From positions 1-8,937 of the forward strand of contig JAIRNM010000004.1 in NCBI GenBank assembly GCA_031258055.1: DNA of 8,937 bases, written 5' to 3'. The notes below the pieces were generated by a model. It did no database searches. It was not told the DNA's origin and saw nothing but the letters and a program-made list of their open reading frames with translations. The position numbers and the translations under genes were made by a program. Origin of the DNA: Bifidobacteriaceae bacterium. GTDB taxonomy: Bacteria > Actinomycetota > Actinomycetes > Actinomycetales > WQXJ01. Below are positions 1-7,457 of the stretch, piece by piece (within the stretch, counting starts at the first letter, position 1; the number at the start of each line of letters is the position of its first letter).

Positions 1-1810
1 GGCCCGCGCCCTGGGCCAACATCAGAGCGGCCTGCGCAGCCGATCCGGACATGAAACCACTGGCGCCAGCTTTATCGGCGGCTTCCGCCCGCGCCGACAT
101 CACCGGATCATCCGGCCGGGGAAAAGGCAAGCGGTCAATCAACACCAACCGGCAAGTTGCCCCCGGCGCGTCAATCCCCTGCCATAAAGAAACCGTGCCG
201 AACAAACAAGCCCGCGGATCGGCGAGGAAATCCTCAATCAAAGCGGGCAGCGACTTCTCTCCTTGCAATCCGATCGGGAAATCAAGTTTGTCTACCAGAG
301 CCTCGGCCGCTGCCTCGGCCGCCCGCTGCGATGTGAACAACCCCAGGGCGCCACCACCCGCCGCTCGGATTAGCTTCTCAATGCGCTCGTGCTGGGCCTC
401 CTGGTGGGCGTCTTGCAGGGCGCTGTCACGGCTCGGCTCAGGCAGATCAGAGGCGACATACAAGATTCCTTGACGGCCATAATCGAAGGGCGATCCGACA
501 TCCAACCCTTCCCATTCGCCCGTTGACAGTCCAGCAGCACGCGCGGCGGGCTCAAGCGAACCACCCAAAGCCAAAGTGGCGCTCGTCATCACCGCTGTCA
601 CCTCCCCGAGCACATGTTCCCGCAGGTCAGCGGCCACGTCGAGGGGAGCCGCGTTGACCCCGGCCTTCTCTTCTGGCTGCTCCGACTGCGCCCCTCGGTC
701 ATTTGGCCGCGAAATCCAAACGACATCGCCCGTGGCGGCGGTCAAGCGGTCGCAAATCTGGCACAGTTCGTCCAGCGCGGCGCCCGCCATCTGCTTGGCG
801 GCGGCCGGAGCGTCCGGCAAGCCCATGACTTCACTCAGCGCCGGACGGGCGGCAGCCCTCACTTGCCCGAGCGCCGCCATCAACGGCTCCGGCAAGGGTG
901 GCCGTAAGCGCGCGGCGGGACATGTTGCGACGGCATCGGCCAAAGCAGTGGCGGCGGTGACCAGGGCTTTAGCGGCTTCGTCAGAGCCGAGCTTCTTCAG
1001 GCGGGAAGCGGCCGCCGTCACACCTTTGGCGACCAAGCTGACGGTGCGGGCGCGGGTCAGGGAGCTGGTCAGATTGTGCGCTTCGTCTATGATCAGGGCG
1101 CTGAACTCAGGCAATATCCCCGTGCCCAGGGCCTCGATCGCGAGGATCGCATGGTTGATCACTACCAGATCGGCTTTGGCCGCCCGCTGCCTGGCTCGCT
1201 CGGTGAAGCAGGCTTCGGCTAACGGGCAGTCCTGGCCCAAACACTGCGCCGAGTTGACCGAAACCTGCTGCCAAGCCCGGTTCGACACGCCGCCTGGGAA
1301 ATCATCGCGGTCTCCCGTCTTGGTCCGGTTAGCCCAAGCGGTCAGGCGGCGCAGTTCATCGGCTAGCGACGAACCGGTCAGGCTCACCCCTTCCTTCAGG
1401 TCGATGCCGTCGGTCAGCTCGCCTTGCTCTGATTCGTAGCCGCCGTTCAGCCGGTGCTGACAAACGTAATTGTTGCGACCCTTGAGGAGAGCGCCGACCG
1501 GTTGGCGTCCTAGTTTGCCTTCTAAGGCTTCGCGGACGAGCGGAAAATCGTGCTCCATGATTTGGCGCTGCAGGGCCAGAGTGGCCGTCGCCACCACCAC
1601 CCGTTCGTCCTTCTCCACTGACCAAGCCGCGGCTGGCACCAGGTAGGCCAGCGACTTGCCGGTGCCCGTTCCGGCTTGGACCAGTCTGTGCCGCCCGCTG
1701 GCGAATGCCTCCCAGACCGCCTCCGCCATTTTCACTTGTCCTTCGCGCTTGGCGCCGCCCATCGCTTGGACAACCGCGTCAAGTAGTTCCGGAATGTGGG
1801 GTTCGGGCAC
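1..1810 (-). CDS. dinG: DinG/YoaA-family ATP-dependent DNA helicase, iron-sulfur type (3' part missing)
   Basis: A superfamily 2 helicase of the XPD/DinG branch, which unwinds DNA with ATP hydrolysis, usually in repair or in clearing R-loops and replication blocks. In the 603 codons present the order is: REGQ (Q-motif-like) near residue 22; Walker A AGTGTGKS around Lys52; four cysteines at 117, 190, 195 and 201, spaced as in the 4Fe-4S domain of this family; DEAH box 242-245; MTSATL at 408-413; a LFTSQRAAEA segment; then GTVSLWQGIDAPG. The frame leaves the window at AQGAG, the beginning of helicase motif VI, so only roughly the last 50-70 residues are missing. The GTG at 1810 is chosen because homologs begin about this far before the Q motif and an in-frame TAG lies three codons upstream. 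There is no Shine-Dalgarno sequence, but a TAGGCT hexamer sits 6 bases upstream, suggesting a leaderless mRNA. An ATG at 1762 is the alternative but would cost the N-terminal helix. The gene is divergent from the toxin-antitoxin operon. Confidence 0.93.
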   Translation of the reverse strand, partial: MPEPHIPELLDAVVQAMGGAKREGQVKMAEAVWEAFASGRHRLVQAGTGTGKSLAYLVPAAAWSVEKDERVVVATATLALQRQIMEHDFPLVREALEGKLGRQPVGALLKGRNNYVCQHRLNGGYESEQGELTDGIDLKEGVSLTGSSLADELRRLTAWANRTKTGDRDDFPGGVSNRAWQQVSVNSAQCLGQDCPLAEACFTERARQRAAKADLVVINHAILAIEALGTGILPEFSALIIDEAHNLTSSLTRARTVSLVAKGVTAAASRLKKLGSDEAAKALVTAATALADAVATCPAARLRPPLPEPLMAALGQVRAAARPALSEVMGLPDAPAAAKQMAGAALDELCQICDRLTAATGDVVWISRPNDRGAQSEQPEEKAGVNAAPLDVAADLREHVLGEVTAVMTSATLALGGSLEPAARAAGLSTGEWEGLDVGSPFDYGRQGILYVASDLPEPSRDSALQDAHQEAQHERIEKLIRAAGGGALGLFTSQRAAEAAAEALVDKLDFPIGLQGEKSLPALIEDFLADPRACLFGTVSLWQGIDAPGATCRLVLIDRLPFPRPDDPVMSARAEAADKAGASGFMSGSAAQAALMLAQGAG

Positions 1811-1814
1811 CGCA

Positions 1815-1830
1815 CTAGCCTACGTGCTAG
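1815..1830 (-). promoter_or_regulatory. Putative -10 element and small dyad in front of dinG
   Basis: On the minus strand TAGGCT (plus 1817-1822) fits the actinobacterial TAnnnT -10 pattern and ends 6 bases before the GTG start, so transcription would begin at or next to the start codon. The hexamer lies in a short inverted repeat, CTAGC / GCTAG (1815-1819 and 1826-1830). This is not the actinobacterial LexA box, so SOS control is not shown here. No convincing -35 is visible. Confidence 0.35.
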
Positions 1831-1877
1831 CCAACATCGGGGCAGAGAGCCAGTTCGTTGGGCTGGCCGCCTGTGAG

Positions 1878-1892
1878 TGATAGCGATATCAT
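1878..1892 (+). promoter_or_regulatory. Toxin-antitoxin operator and -10 element
   Basis: TGATA (1878-1882) and TATCA (1887-1891) form a perfect 5-bp inverted repeat around GCGA. Its right half is part of TATCAT (1887-1892), a good -10 hexamer that ends 6 bases before the antitoxin GTG. This is where a ribbon-helix-helix antitoxin would be expected to bind for autoregulation, and it implies a leaderless transcript. The operator role is inferred from position and symmetry. Confidence 0.5.
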
Positions 1893-1898
1893 CTCGTT

Positions 1899-2126
1899 GT
1901 GGATGTGTTGATTCGTAACCTCACCGCGGAAACCAAGGCGGCGCTGGTAGAGCGCGCCCGCCGACACGAACGCTCCCTACATGCTGAGTTGTTGGACATT
2001 TTGAAAGCGGCCGCCGCCGAACCCCCCGCCGCCTTGCCGGACCAAAAGCCGCTGAACCTGATCGACGGGCGGTCGCGCGGCGCTTCCATGTGGAGCCGCG
2101 ACGAGATTTACGGTCACGAGCGGTGA
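1899..2126 (+). CDS. FitA/VapB-like antitoxin, ribbon-helix-helix
   Basis: A 75-residue antitoxin of a type II toxin-antitoxin pair, expected to bind the PIN toxin next to it and to repress its own promoter. The N-terminus (DVLIRNLTAETKAALVERA) is a typical FitA-type beta strand followed by helix, then a second helix with SLHAELLDIL. Together they make the ribbon-helix-helix DNA-binding fold (about residues 1-40). The C-terminal tail ends in RGASMWSRDEIYGHER; a W-S-R-(D/E)-E-I-Y tail is common in these antitoxins and is the likely toxin-blocking segment. The start is the GTG at 1899. A GTG at 1905 would remove two residues and is less well placed relative to the TATCAT hexamer. The stop codon overlaps the toxin start (GTGA, 2123-2126), so the two are translationally coupled. 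The family call is from sequence pattern; the exact subfamily (FitA versus VapB) is uncertain. Confidence 0.85.
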   Translation: MDVLIRNLTAETKAALVERARRHERSLHAELLDILKAAAAEPPAALPDQKPLNLIDGRSRGASMWSRDEIYGHER

Positions 2127-2569
2127 TCCCCGCCCCTCGGAGGGTATTCCTCGACACCAATGTGTTCTTGGCCGCGGTTGATCTTGCCCGCCCGGAAAAG
2201 CCACACGCTGTCCGCGTGCTAAAGGAGTGGCCTGCCGCCGGGGTAGCGCTTTACACCAGCACTCAAGTGATGCGCGAGTTCTTGGTGGTGGCCACACGGC
2301 CGACCGACGCGAACGGGCTGGGCCTCACACTGGCCGACGCGCTGAGCAACGCTTCGGAGTTCGCCCAGGTCGCAACTGTCCTGCCTGAGACTTTGGCCAC
2401 CTGGCGAAAACTGCTGGCGGTCCTGCCGGACTCGAGCATTTCGGGCGCCCGTATCCACGATGCGAACATCGCCGCTTGCGCTCTGGCGAACGGGATCAGC
2501 ACCGTTGTCAGCGCCAACACCGCTGACTTCGAGAGCCTACCGGTCGAAGTGATGGGCCTGGGCTCCTAA
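2123..2569 (+). CDS. PIN-domain ribonuclease toxin (VapC/FitB-like)
   Basis: The toxin of the pair, a Mg-dependent ribonuclease of the PIN superfamily; relatives cut tRNA, rRNA or mRNA, but the target here cannot be told. From the GTG at 2123 it has 148 residues. The acidic residues of a PIN site are all present: Asp11 in FLDTNVFL, Glu52 in MREFL, Asp113 in IHDANIAA, and Asp135 in the SANTADF segment. It therefore looks catalytically intact. The start at 2123 is preferred because it gives a four-base overlap with the antitoxin stop and puts VFLDTN near the N-terminus, as in the family. A GTG at 2090 in the same frame would add 11 residues (MEPRRDLRSRA) translated entirely from within the antitoxin gene. 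The gene converges on dapB across a 350-bp non-coding gap. Confidence 0.88.
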   Translation: MIPAPRRVFLDTNVFLAAVDLARPEKPHAVRVLKEWPAAGVALYTSTQVMREFLVVATRPTDANGLGLTLADALSNASEFAQVATVLPETLATWRKLLAVLPDSSISGARIHDANIAACALANGISTVVSANTADFESLPVEVMGLGS

Positions 2570-2650
2570 CGCCGACCGCGATTGAGTCTGCGCCCTCCGC
2601 TCCCGCGGCAAACCACCCTGTTTGGGCGTCCCGGAGGGCACGAGCGTCGA

Positions 2651-2692
2651 GGAATATCCACTTCCAGTCGCTCAATCTTCATATTCCTGGCC
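2651..2692 (+). repeat. Inverted-repeat copy A, 42 bp
   Basis: This copy matches the reverse complement of 3745-3786 at 39 of 42 positions (differences at 2662, 2681 and 2690). The first 37 bp are bounded by their own small inverted ends, GGAATAT (2651-2657) and ATATTCC (2681-2687), around a 23-bp core. The similarity drops sharply outside the 42 bp. Read on the minus strand the core is open as KIERLEVDIP; in copy B the same frame gives KIERLDVDIP, so a coding origin is possible but unproven. Origin and function are unknown. Confidence 0.85.
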
Positions 2693-2720
2693 CTGGCGGC
2701 CGGTCGTGATCCTCAGCCAC

Positions 2721-2753
2721 CGGAACAGCTGGTGCCTGGCACCAGCTGTTCCG
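2721..2753. repeat. 33-bp perfect palindrome (16-bp arms, 1-base centre)
   Basis: CGGAACAGCTGGTGCC (2721-2736) is followed by T and then its exact reverse complement (2738-2753). In RNA it would fold into a very stable hairpin with the centre GGTGCCTGGCACC. It lies between the ends of the converging toxin and dapB genes, so a two-way transcription barrier is possible, but there is no U tract on either side. A REP-like interspersed element is the other reading. Confidence 0.8.
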
Positions 2754-2767
2754 ATTCGGGACTGGAG

Positions 2768-2792
2768 CGGCATCGGCCATGGGCCGATGCCG
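2768..2792. repeat. 25-bp palindrome (11-bp arms)
   Basis: CGGCATCGGCC (2768-2778) and GGCCGATGCCG (2782-2792) are exact reverse complements separated by ATG. The palindrome begins 14 bases after the 33-bp palindrome, so the two form a tandem hairpin pair. There is no U tract after it on either strand. Confidence 0.75.
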
Positions 2793-2919
2793 TCCGCCTC
2801 TCGCCGCGCCGCCGTGACCGCGCGAGCGTTGACGTGGACGAGCCGCTGACATGAGGAAACGCGGAAGCCAAGGGCGGATCCGAGTTGGGCGGGCTGGCTC
2901 CTCACCGGCCTGCCGGGCG

Positions 2920-3687
<768 letters not shown>

Positions 3688-3689
<2 letters not shown>

Positions 3690-3693
3690 GCTA
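3688..3693 (-). promoter_or_regulatory. Putative -10 element of dapB
   Basis: TAGCGT on the minus strand fits TAnnnT and is followed by seven bases and then the GTG at 3680, which would make the dapB mRNA leaderless. The -35 region (about CCTGTT near 3711-3716) is weak. The site lies about 50 bp downstream of repeat copy B. Confidence 0.35.
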
Positions 3694-3744
3694 CCCGACC
3701 GTCAGCGGCAAACAGGGCGGTTTAGCTCGATTTGGCGAGCCCCT

Positions 3745-3786
3745 GGCAAGGAATACGAAGATTGAGCGACTGGATGTGGATATTCC
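3745..3786 (-). repeat. Inverted-repeat copy B, 42 bp
   Basis: This is the second copy of the 2651-2692 repeat, in opposite orientation, 39 of 42 positions identical. It occupies the 145-bp gap between the membrane-protein gene and dapB, about 65 bp upstream of the dapB GTG at 3680. On this strand it begins GGAATAT; the matching far end is GTATTCC, so one base of the internal inverted end has changed compared with copy A. Copies A and B enclose about 1.05 kb containing dapB, its promoter and both palindromes. Confidence 0.85.
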
Positions 3787-3834
3787 TGGACATTCGCGCC
3801 CCCTGGTGCCCCGCACGGCGAGCAGCTGGTTCGG

Positions 3835-4605
3835 TCAGGGGTTGGCGGGGCGGGCACCCCAGCGGGTCGCCAGGCGTCCGGCTAAGCGGGAACCGCTCCG
3901 ATAAATGGCGGCTTGAAGCAGCAACACCACGATAAGCAGCGGCAGGACCGGGAGAAGATAGACAATCGGCAGGCCGACCAGATTGTGCAGGGCCACCAGT
4001 ATGTCCGCGCCCTCAGGATCAAAGAAATAGAAGTAGTTGGCATTGGCCGCGATGGTTGCCCTGACCCCAATGTTGAACACCGCCATGATTCCCGCTAGTA
4101 CCCCGAACCAACCCAGCGTCTTGAACGCCTCGCGGTAGCTGGGCTGGTACAAGCCAAGGGCAGCGATCAAGGCGCCGATCACCACGTTCATTCCGTGCGA
4201 ACCGAAGAAACCGATCGCCAGCGGCGTGAACACACCAACGCCTTCAATCCCAGTCGCGGGCGAGAACAGCGCGAGGAAACCAGCCAAGCAGCCAATGAAG
4301 TAACACAACCCGCGCAGCCAGTTGACCCGGAAGATGATGGCCGGGATCAAAGAAAACGTCACGAGCGAACAAAGCTGCAGCGGCATGTTGTAGACCACCG
4401 AAGGCGGGAAATCGCCTTGGGTTGACAACCCGACCATATACAGCCCGAAACAGATCAGGTTGCCCACGGTCGCGCCGATCAGCAGGTTGCGCCTACCGAC
4501 CTCGCCCAGCCGACGCCCGATCCCGTAGAACGCCACTCCCACCAGCGCGAGAACGGCGACGAAGCCGAACCACGGAGCCGAGAAGACGTAGATTGGAACA
4601 TTCAC
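3835..4605 (-). CDS. YwaF/TIGR02206-type integral membrane protein
   Basis: A 256-residue multi-pass membrane protein of unknown function. Hydrophobic segments lie at about residues 11-30, 40-60, 74-92, 98-116, 125-150, 164-183 and 206-233, giving about seven helices, followed by a basic tail (RSGSRLAGRLATRWGARPANP). The segment MPLQLCSLVTFSLIPAI, polar residues within helix three, and the ANANYFYF..PEGA loop before the last helix resemble the YwaF-like family (TIGR02206, related to TMEM164). That match is from memory of the family pattern, not a search. The GTG at 4605 is chosen: AAAGG lies about 10 bases upstream and homologs begin near the first helix. A TTG at 4629 would add eight residues with no ribosome binding site. 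A TATAGT -10 at 4645-4650 implies its own promoter, so it is probably separate from rplA upstream. It lies in the same direction as dapB with a 145-bp gap. Confidence 0.75.
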   Translation of the reverse strand: MNVPIYVFSAPWFGFVAVLALVGVAFYGIGRRLGEVGRRNLLIGATVGNLICFGLYMVGLSTQGDFPPSVVYNMPLQLCSLVTFSLIPAIIFRVNWLRGLCYFIGCLAGFLALFSPATGIEGVGVFTPLAIGFFGSHGMNVVIGALIAALGLYQPSYREAFKTLGWFGVLAGIMAVFNIGVRATIAANANYFYFFDPEGADILVALHNLVGLPIVYLLPVLPLLIVVLLLQAAIYRSGSRLAGRLATRWGARPANP

Positions 4606-4644
4606 AGCAGCGGGACCTTTCGCCTGCAAACAAAGCTACACGGC

Positions 4645-4650
4645 ACTATA
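4645..4650 (-). promoter_or_regulatory. Putative -10 element for the membrane-protein gene
   Basis: TATAGT on the minus strand is a near-consensus -10. A transcript starting about 7 bases on (near 4638) would have a leader of about 33 bases before the GTG at 4605, including the AAAGG ribosome binding site. No clear -35 is visible. The site lies in the 100-bp gap after rplA, where I see no T-rich intrinsic terminator. Confidence 0.4.
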
Positions 4651-4731
4651 GCCGCAAATCGCGCTCACCCGCCGACGGCGTGCGGCCGGGAGATCCTGCG
4701 ACTGCGCGCGGGCTGATAGCTGAACGGCTGG

Positions 4732-5448
4732 TTAGGCGGGTTCGTCTGTTATGAGGTTGCGGGTCTTGGTCATGTCGAGCGGCACGCCGGGTCCCATCGT
4801 GGTGGCGAGGGTGCCCTTCAACAAATAGCGTCCCTTCGAGGTCGAGGGCTTGAGGCGGATGATCTCCTCAATCGCAGCGGCGTAGTTCTCAACCAGAGCG
4901 CGGTCGGTGAATGAAACCTTGCCAATGATGAAATGGAGATTGGCGTGTCGGTCTACCCGGAACTCAATCTTCCCGCCCTTGATCTCGCTGACAGCCTTGG
5001 CCACGTCCATCGTGACAGTGCCAGTCTTGGGGTTAGGCATCAGACCGCGGGGACCAAGCACGCGGCCCAACCGGCCGACTTTGCCCATCAGGTCAGGTGT
5101 GGCCACAGCGGCATCGAAATCGGTGTAGCCGCCGGCCACTTTTTCGATTAGTTCGTCGCCGCCGACTTCATCAGCCCCGGCCTCGATCGCTTGGTTGGCT
5201 CTCTCGCCCACGGCGAAGACCACAACCTTGGCGGTCTTGCCGGTGCCATGCGGCAGATTCACGGTGCCGCGAACCATCTGATCCGCCTTGCGGGGGTCAA
5301 CGCCCAGCCGCAGAGCCACCTCAACCGTCTGGTCGAACTTATCCGAGGCCACCTTCTTAGCCACCTGAACGGCCGCCAACGGCGAATAGTGTTCGCTTCG
5401 ATCCACCAGCAAGCTGGCTTTCTTGTATTCCTTCGAGCGCTTCGGCAT
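4732..5448 (-). CDS. rplA: 50S ribosomal protein L1
   Basis: L1 forms the mobile stalk at the ribosomal E site by binding 23S rRNA and helps release deacylated tRNA; in several bacteria it also represses its own mRNA. The 238 residues match the usual bacterial length. Recognisable parts are the [11 protein letters not shown] start, [21 protein letters not shown] (about 48-67), [21 protein letters not shown] (125-145) and the L1 signature region [20 protein letters not shown] (161-180). The ATG start is supported by AAAGGAAAG just upstream. It follows rplK by 73 bp in the same direction and is the last gene of the secE-nusG-rplK-rplA block; the rplJ-rplL pair is not adjacent here. I could not make out an L1-binding leader with confidence. 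Confidence 0.97.
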   Translation of the reverse strand: MPKRSKEYKKASLLVDRSEHYSPLAAVQVAKKVASDKFDQTVEVALRLGVDPRKADQMVRGTVNLPHGTGKTAKVVVFAVGERANQAIEAGADEVGGDELIEKVAGGYTDFDAAVATPDLMGKVGRLGRVLGPRGLMPNPKTGTVTMDVAKAVSEIKGGKIEFRVDRHANLHFIIGKVSFTDRALVENYAAAIEEIIRLKPSTSKGRYLLKGTLATTMGPGVPLDMTKTRNLITDEPA

Positions 5449-5521
5449 CTGCTTTCCTTTTCTTTCAGTGTTAGAGCAGTCGTGGTGCGGGCTAGCGCGG
5501 CCCTCCCACAGTTGGTGACGG

Positions 5522-5953
5522 TCAGTCGGTGACAGTCACACCCATCGACCGGGCGGTACCGGCAATAATCTTGCTGGCACCATCAAGGTCGTTCGCGTTT
5601 AGGTCCGGCAGTTTAGTCTGAGCGATCTCCCGCACCTGGGCGCCAGTAATGGAGCCGACCTTATCGGTGTGCGGCGTCGCTGAGCCCTTCTCCAGCCCCG
5701 CCGCCTTCTTGATCATCTCCGCCGCCGGCGGAGTCTTCAGTACGAAACTGAAGGAGCGGTCTTCGTAAACGGTCAGTTCCACCGGAATCACGTTGCCGCG
5801 CTGCGCCTCAGTGGCGGCGTTGTAAGCCTTGCAGAATTCCATGATGTTCACGCCCTGGGCGCCCAAGGCGGGGCCGATAGGCGGCGCCGGGTTAGCCTGG
5901 CCAGCCTGAATCTGACGTTTCAGAACGGCCGAGACCTTCTTCTTAGGAGGCAT
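5522..5953 (-). CDS. rplK: 50S ribosomal protein L11
   Basis: L11 binds the GTPase-associated region of 23S rRNA at the base of the L10-L7/L12 stalk, and in many bacteria is needed for the stringent response and is part of the thiopeptide antibiotic site. The 143 residues are full length. The N-terminal domain has the proline-rich [20 protein letters not shown] (about 23-42), and the C-terminal RNA-binding domain ends [16 protein letters not shown]. The ATG start has AAGGA six bases upstream. It lies 43 bp after nusG and 73 bp before rplA, all in one direction, as is common in bacteria. Nothing is unusual in the protein. Confidence 0.97.
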   Translation of the reverse strand: MPPKKKVSAVLKRQIQAGQANPAPPIGPALGAQGVNIMEFCKAYNAATEAQRGNVIPVELTVYEDRSFSFVLKTPPAAEMIKKAAGLEKGSATPHTDKVGSITGAQVREIAQTKLPDLNANDLDGASKIIAGTARSMGVTVTD

Positions 5954-5996
5954 ATTGAGTCCTTCTTAGTCTTGTTGCGATAGAGGGGTGGAGGGT

Positions 5997-6953
5997 CTAG
6001 ACCTGCTTGGAGACCTGGCCGAAGCCCAGCTCGACGGGGGTTTCGCCGCCGAAGATCGAAACCAGCACCTTGAGTTTGCCGGTCTTCGGGTTGACCTCAG
6101 AGATCGTGGCGGCCAGGGTCTCAAACGGGCCATCGGTAATAGTGACATTCTGGCCAACGGTGAAGTCTGTCGCCTCGGCGCGTGGTTGTGCGGCCGCGAC
6201 CGGCACGCCATCGGGGCCGACCGCGCTGGGCGCCTCGAACTTTGGCGCCAGCATTGAAACGACTTCGTCAAGGGTGAGCGGCACCGGCTGGTGGGTGTGA
6301 CCGACAAACCCGGTTACACCCGGCGTGTGGCGCACTGCCCCCCAAGAAGCATCATCCAAGTCCATGCGGACCAGCACATAACCGGGGATGCGGACCCGCT
6401 TGACCAGCTTCGGCTGGGAATTCTTGATTTCGGTGACTTCTTCCATAGGCACTTGAACCTCGAAGACCGCGTCCTCCTGGTTCAGTGAAACGACCCGGGT
6501 CTCCAGGTTGTGCTTGACCCGATTCTCTTGGCCCGCGTAGGAATGGACGACATACCACTCGCCCGGCTTCGCGGCCAGTTCACGGCGGAACTCATCGAGT
6601 GGGTTCGGCGCTGACTCGGCCGCCTCGCCCACCAGGTCAGCGGCTTCGTCGGCCACCTCGTCAGCGTCGGCCACCGCTACCGGGTCAGCGACGGCATCGG
6701 CCACTTCGTCGGCTACAGCATCAGCCTGGGCGGCAGCGTCAGCCACTTCGTCAGCGTCCGCCACCGCTACGGGGTCAGCGACGGCATCGGCCACTTCGTC
6801 GGCTACGGCGTCAGCCACTTCGTCAGCGTCCGCCGCCACTACCGGGTCAGCGACGGCATCGGCCACTTCGTCGGCCACTTCGATTGGTTCGCCGATGCCG
6901 ACCAAGGCCTCGTCGTCTGCGGCCAACTCGACGCTGGCCTGTTGATCAACCAC
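5997..6953 (-). CDS. nusG: Transcription termination/antitermination factor NusG with a repeat-built acidic N-terminal arm
   Basis: NusG binds the clamp of RNA polymerase, changes pausing and links the polymerase to Rho or to the ribosome. The core is standard: an NGN domain from [14 protein letters not shown] (about residue 131) through [12 protein letters not shown] and TPGVTGFVG, then a KOW domain from [17 protein letters not shown] (about 264) to the end. At 318 residues it is much longer than the E. coli protein (181). The extra is an N-terminal arm of about 120 residues, nearly all Ala, Asp, Glu and Val, with [12 protein letters not shown] recurring at residues 27, 51 and 81. Acidic N-terminal extensions are known in actinobacterial NusG (for example Streptomyces), but clean tandem repeats are less usual. 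GTG start, with AGGGG seven bases upstream. It lies 30 bp after secE. Confidence 0.95.
   Translation of the reverse strand: MVDQQASVELAADDEALVGIGEPIEVADEVADAVADPVVAADADEVADAVADEVADAVADPVAVADADEVADAAAQADAVADEVADAVADPVAVADADEVADEAADLVGEAAESAPNPLDEFRRELAAKPGEWYVVHSYAGQENRVKHNLETRVVSLNQEDAVFEVQVPMEEVTEIKNSQPKLVKRVRIPGYVLVRMDLDDASWGAVRHTPGVTGFVGHTHQPVPLTLDEVVSMLAPKFEAPSAVGPDGVPVAAAQPRAEATDFTVGQNVTITDGPFETLAATISEVNPKTGKLKVLVSIFGGETPVELGFGQVSKQV
6682..6875 (-). repeat. Direct repeats inside nusG (three identical 32-bp copies)
   Basis: A 32-bp stretch is repeated without a mismatch at 6682-6713, 6772-6803 and 6844-6875, with spacings of 90 and 72 bp. Both spacings are multiples of three, so the frame is kept. 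Each encodes [11 protein letters not shown] plus the next partial codon. The surrounding bases repeat imperfectly, giving protein units of 24 and 30 residues plus a partial third. The perfect identity at DNA level suggests recent slippage or unequal recombination. Confidence 0.88.
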
Positions 6954-6983
6954 TTTCTATCCCCTACTTCTTGTTCGCGGCGT

Positions 6984-7208
6984 TCAACCGAACACCCACA
7001 TCACTAGCTTGCCGATCACATAGTCGATCCCGAAGATGAAACCCATCACGATCAACACGAAGACCACGACAACGGACGAATAGGTCATCAACTCTTGCCG
7101 GGTGGGACGCACGACCTTCTTCAACTCGGCTATCACCTGGCGCACGAAGCGCACCAAGCGGGCGACCGGGTTCAGCCGAGGCTTGGCCACCTCTGCGGCT
7201 TTGGCCAT
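6984..7208 (-). CDS. secE: Preprotein translocase subunit SecE
   Basis: SecE clamps the two halves of SecY in the SecYEG channel that exports proteins across the cytoplasmic membrane. The 74 residues fit the short, single-helix form found in most bacteria other than E. coli. A basic N-terminus (MAKAAEVAKPRLNP) leads to the amphipathic helix FVRQVIAELKKVVRPTRQEL, with the typical KKVxxPTRxEL pattern, then one membrane helix at about residues 43-68. The ATG start has GGAAGG about six bases upstream. It is followed 30 bp later by nusG and preceded by tRNA-Trp 60 bp upstream, a common actinobacterial arrangement. Confidence 0.95.
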   Translation of the reverse strand: MAKAAEVAKPRLNPVARLVRFVRQVIAELKKVVRPTRQELMTYSSVVVVFVLIVMGFIFGIDYVIGKLVMWVFG

Positions 7209-7235
7209 GATTTCCTTCCGATCCGTCAGTGTTCG

Positions 7236-7263
7236 CTATTAGTCCATTAATCAAATCCGTCAA
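7236..7263 (-). promoter_or_regulatory. Possible secE-nusG promoter between tRNA-Trp and secE
   Basis: On the minus strand TTGACG (7258-7263) and TAATAG (7236-7241) are 16 bases apart in a notably AT-rich gap. The -35 is strong and the -10 moderate. Transcription would start near 7229, leaving a leader of about 20 bases carrying the GGAAGG ribosome binding site. It would allow secE expression independent of the tRNA promoter. Confidence 0.45.
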
Positions 7264-7268
7264 TTCAG

Positions 7269-7341
7269 CAGGGCAGGCGGGACTCGAACCCACAACCGCC
7301 GGTTTTGGAGACCGGTGCGCTACCAATTGCGCCACTGCCCT
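7269..7341 (-). tRNA. tRNA-Trp (anticodon CCA)
   Basis: On the minus strand the cloverleaf is complete. The 7-bp acceptor stem is AGGGCAG (7341-7335) with CTGCCCT; the D arm contains GCGCAATTGGTAGCGC; the anticodon stem-loop CCGGTCTCCAAAACCGG carries anticodon CCA; the T arm contains GGTTCGAGTCC. The discriminator base is G, as expected for tRNA-Trp. The 3' CCA is not encoded (the gene is followed by CT), so it must be added after transcription. It heads the secE-nusG block and is divergent from the aminotransferase. Confidence 0.97.
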
Positions 7342-7363
7342 AGACGCTGCACGCCAGCCGCCC

Positions 7364-7369
7364 AGTGTA
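7364..7369 (-). promoter_or_regulatory. Putative -10 element for tRNA-Trp
   Basis: TACACT on the minus strand fits TAnnnT and would start transcription near 7357, about 16 bases before the mature tRNA 5' end. A TTGGCC sequence upstream is a weak -35 at a long spacing of 19 bases. It lies in the 116-bp divergent gap shared with the aminotransferase. Confidence 0.35.
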
Positions 7370-7457
7370 TGCGATCAGTGCCTCGGATGGCCAACTGGGT
7401 CGGTGATTCCATGGTAAGCGGCCCCCCTTTGGACAAGTCCGCGGCCTGGCGCGTGTC

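Larger units (their letters stand above)
2570..2919. other. Non-coding stretch between convergent genes, rich in repeats
   Basis: No credible gene is visible. The open frames here are arginine/proline-rich, lack family motifs and have no start signals. What the region holds is one copy of the 42-bp repeat that is also found upstream of dapB (2651-2692), a 33-bp palindrome (2721-2753) and a second 25-bp palindrome (2768-2792). Beyond these, 2793-2919 shows only a short CCGG/CCGG dyad near the dapB stop. There is no T-rich intrinsic terminator. Confidence 0.6.

Noticed and set aside
576..1439. A 287-codon plus-strand open frame opposite dinG
   Set aside because: It is antisense to a helicase whose motifs are all in place; its Ala/Ser/Arg-rich translation is a typical shadow of GC-rich coding DNA.
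2582..2854. Open frames in the toxin-dapB gap
   Set aside because: Composition is Arg/Pro/Ser-rich with no family motif, no ribosome binding site and no TAnnnT start; the frames run through the palindromes.
4640..4731. Intrinsic terminator after rplA
   Set aside because: Only short GC dyads are present, with no T tract on the minus strand.
6599..7039. Plus-strand open frame of repeated Pro/Arg/Gln opposite the nusG arm
   Set aside because: It is the antisense reading of the nusG repeats; the NusG domains define the coding strand.
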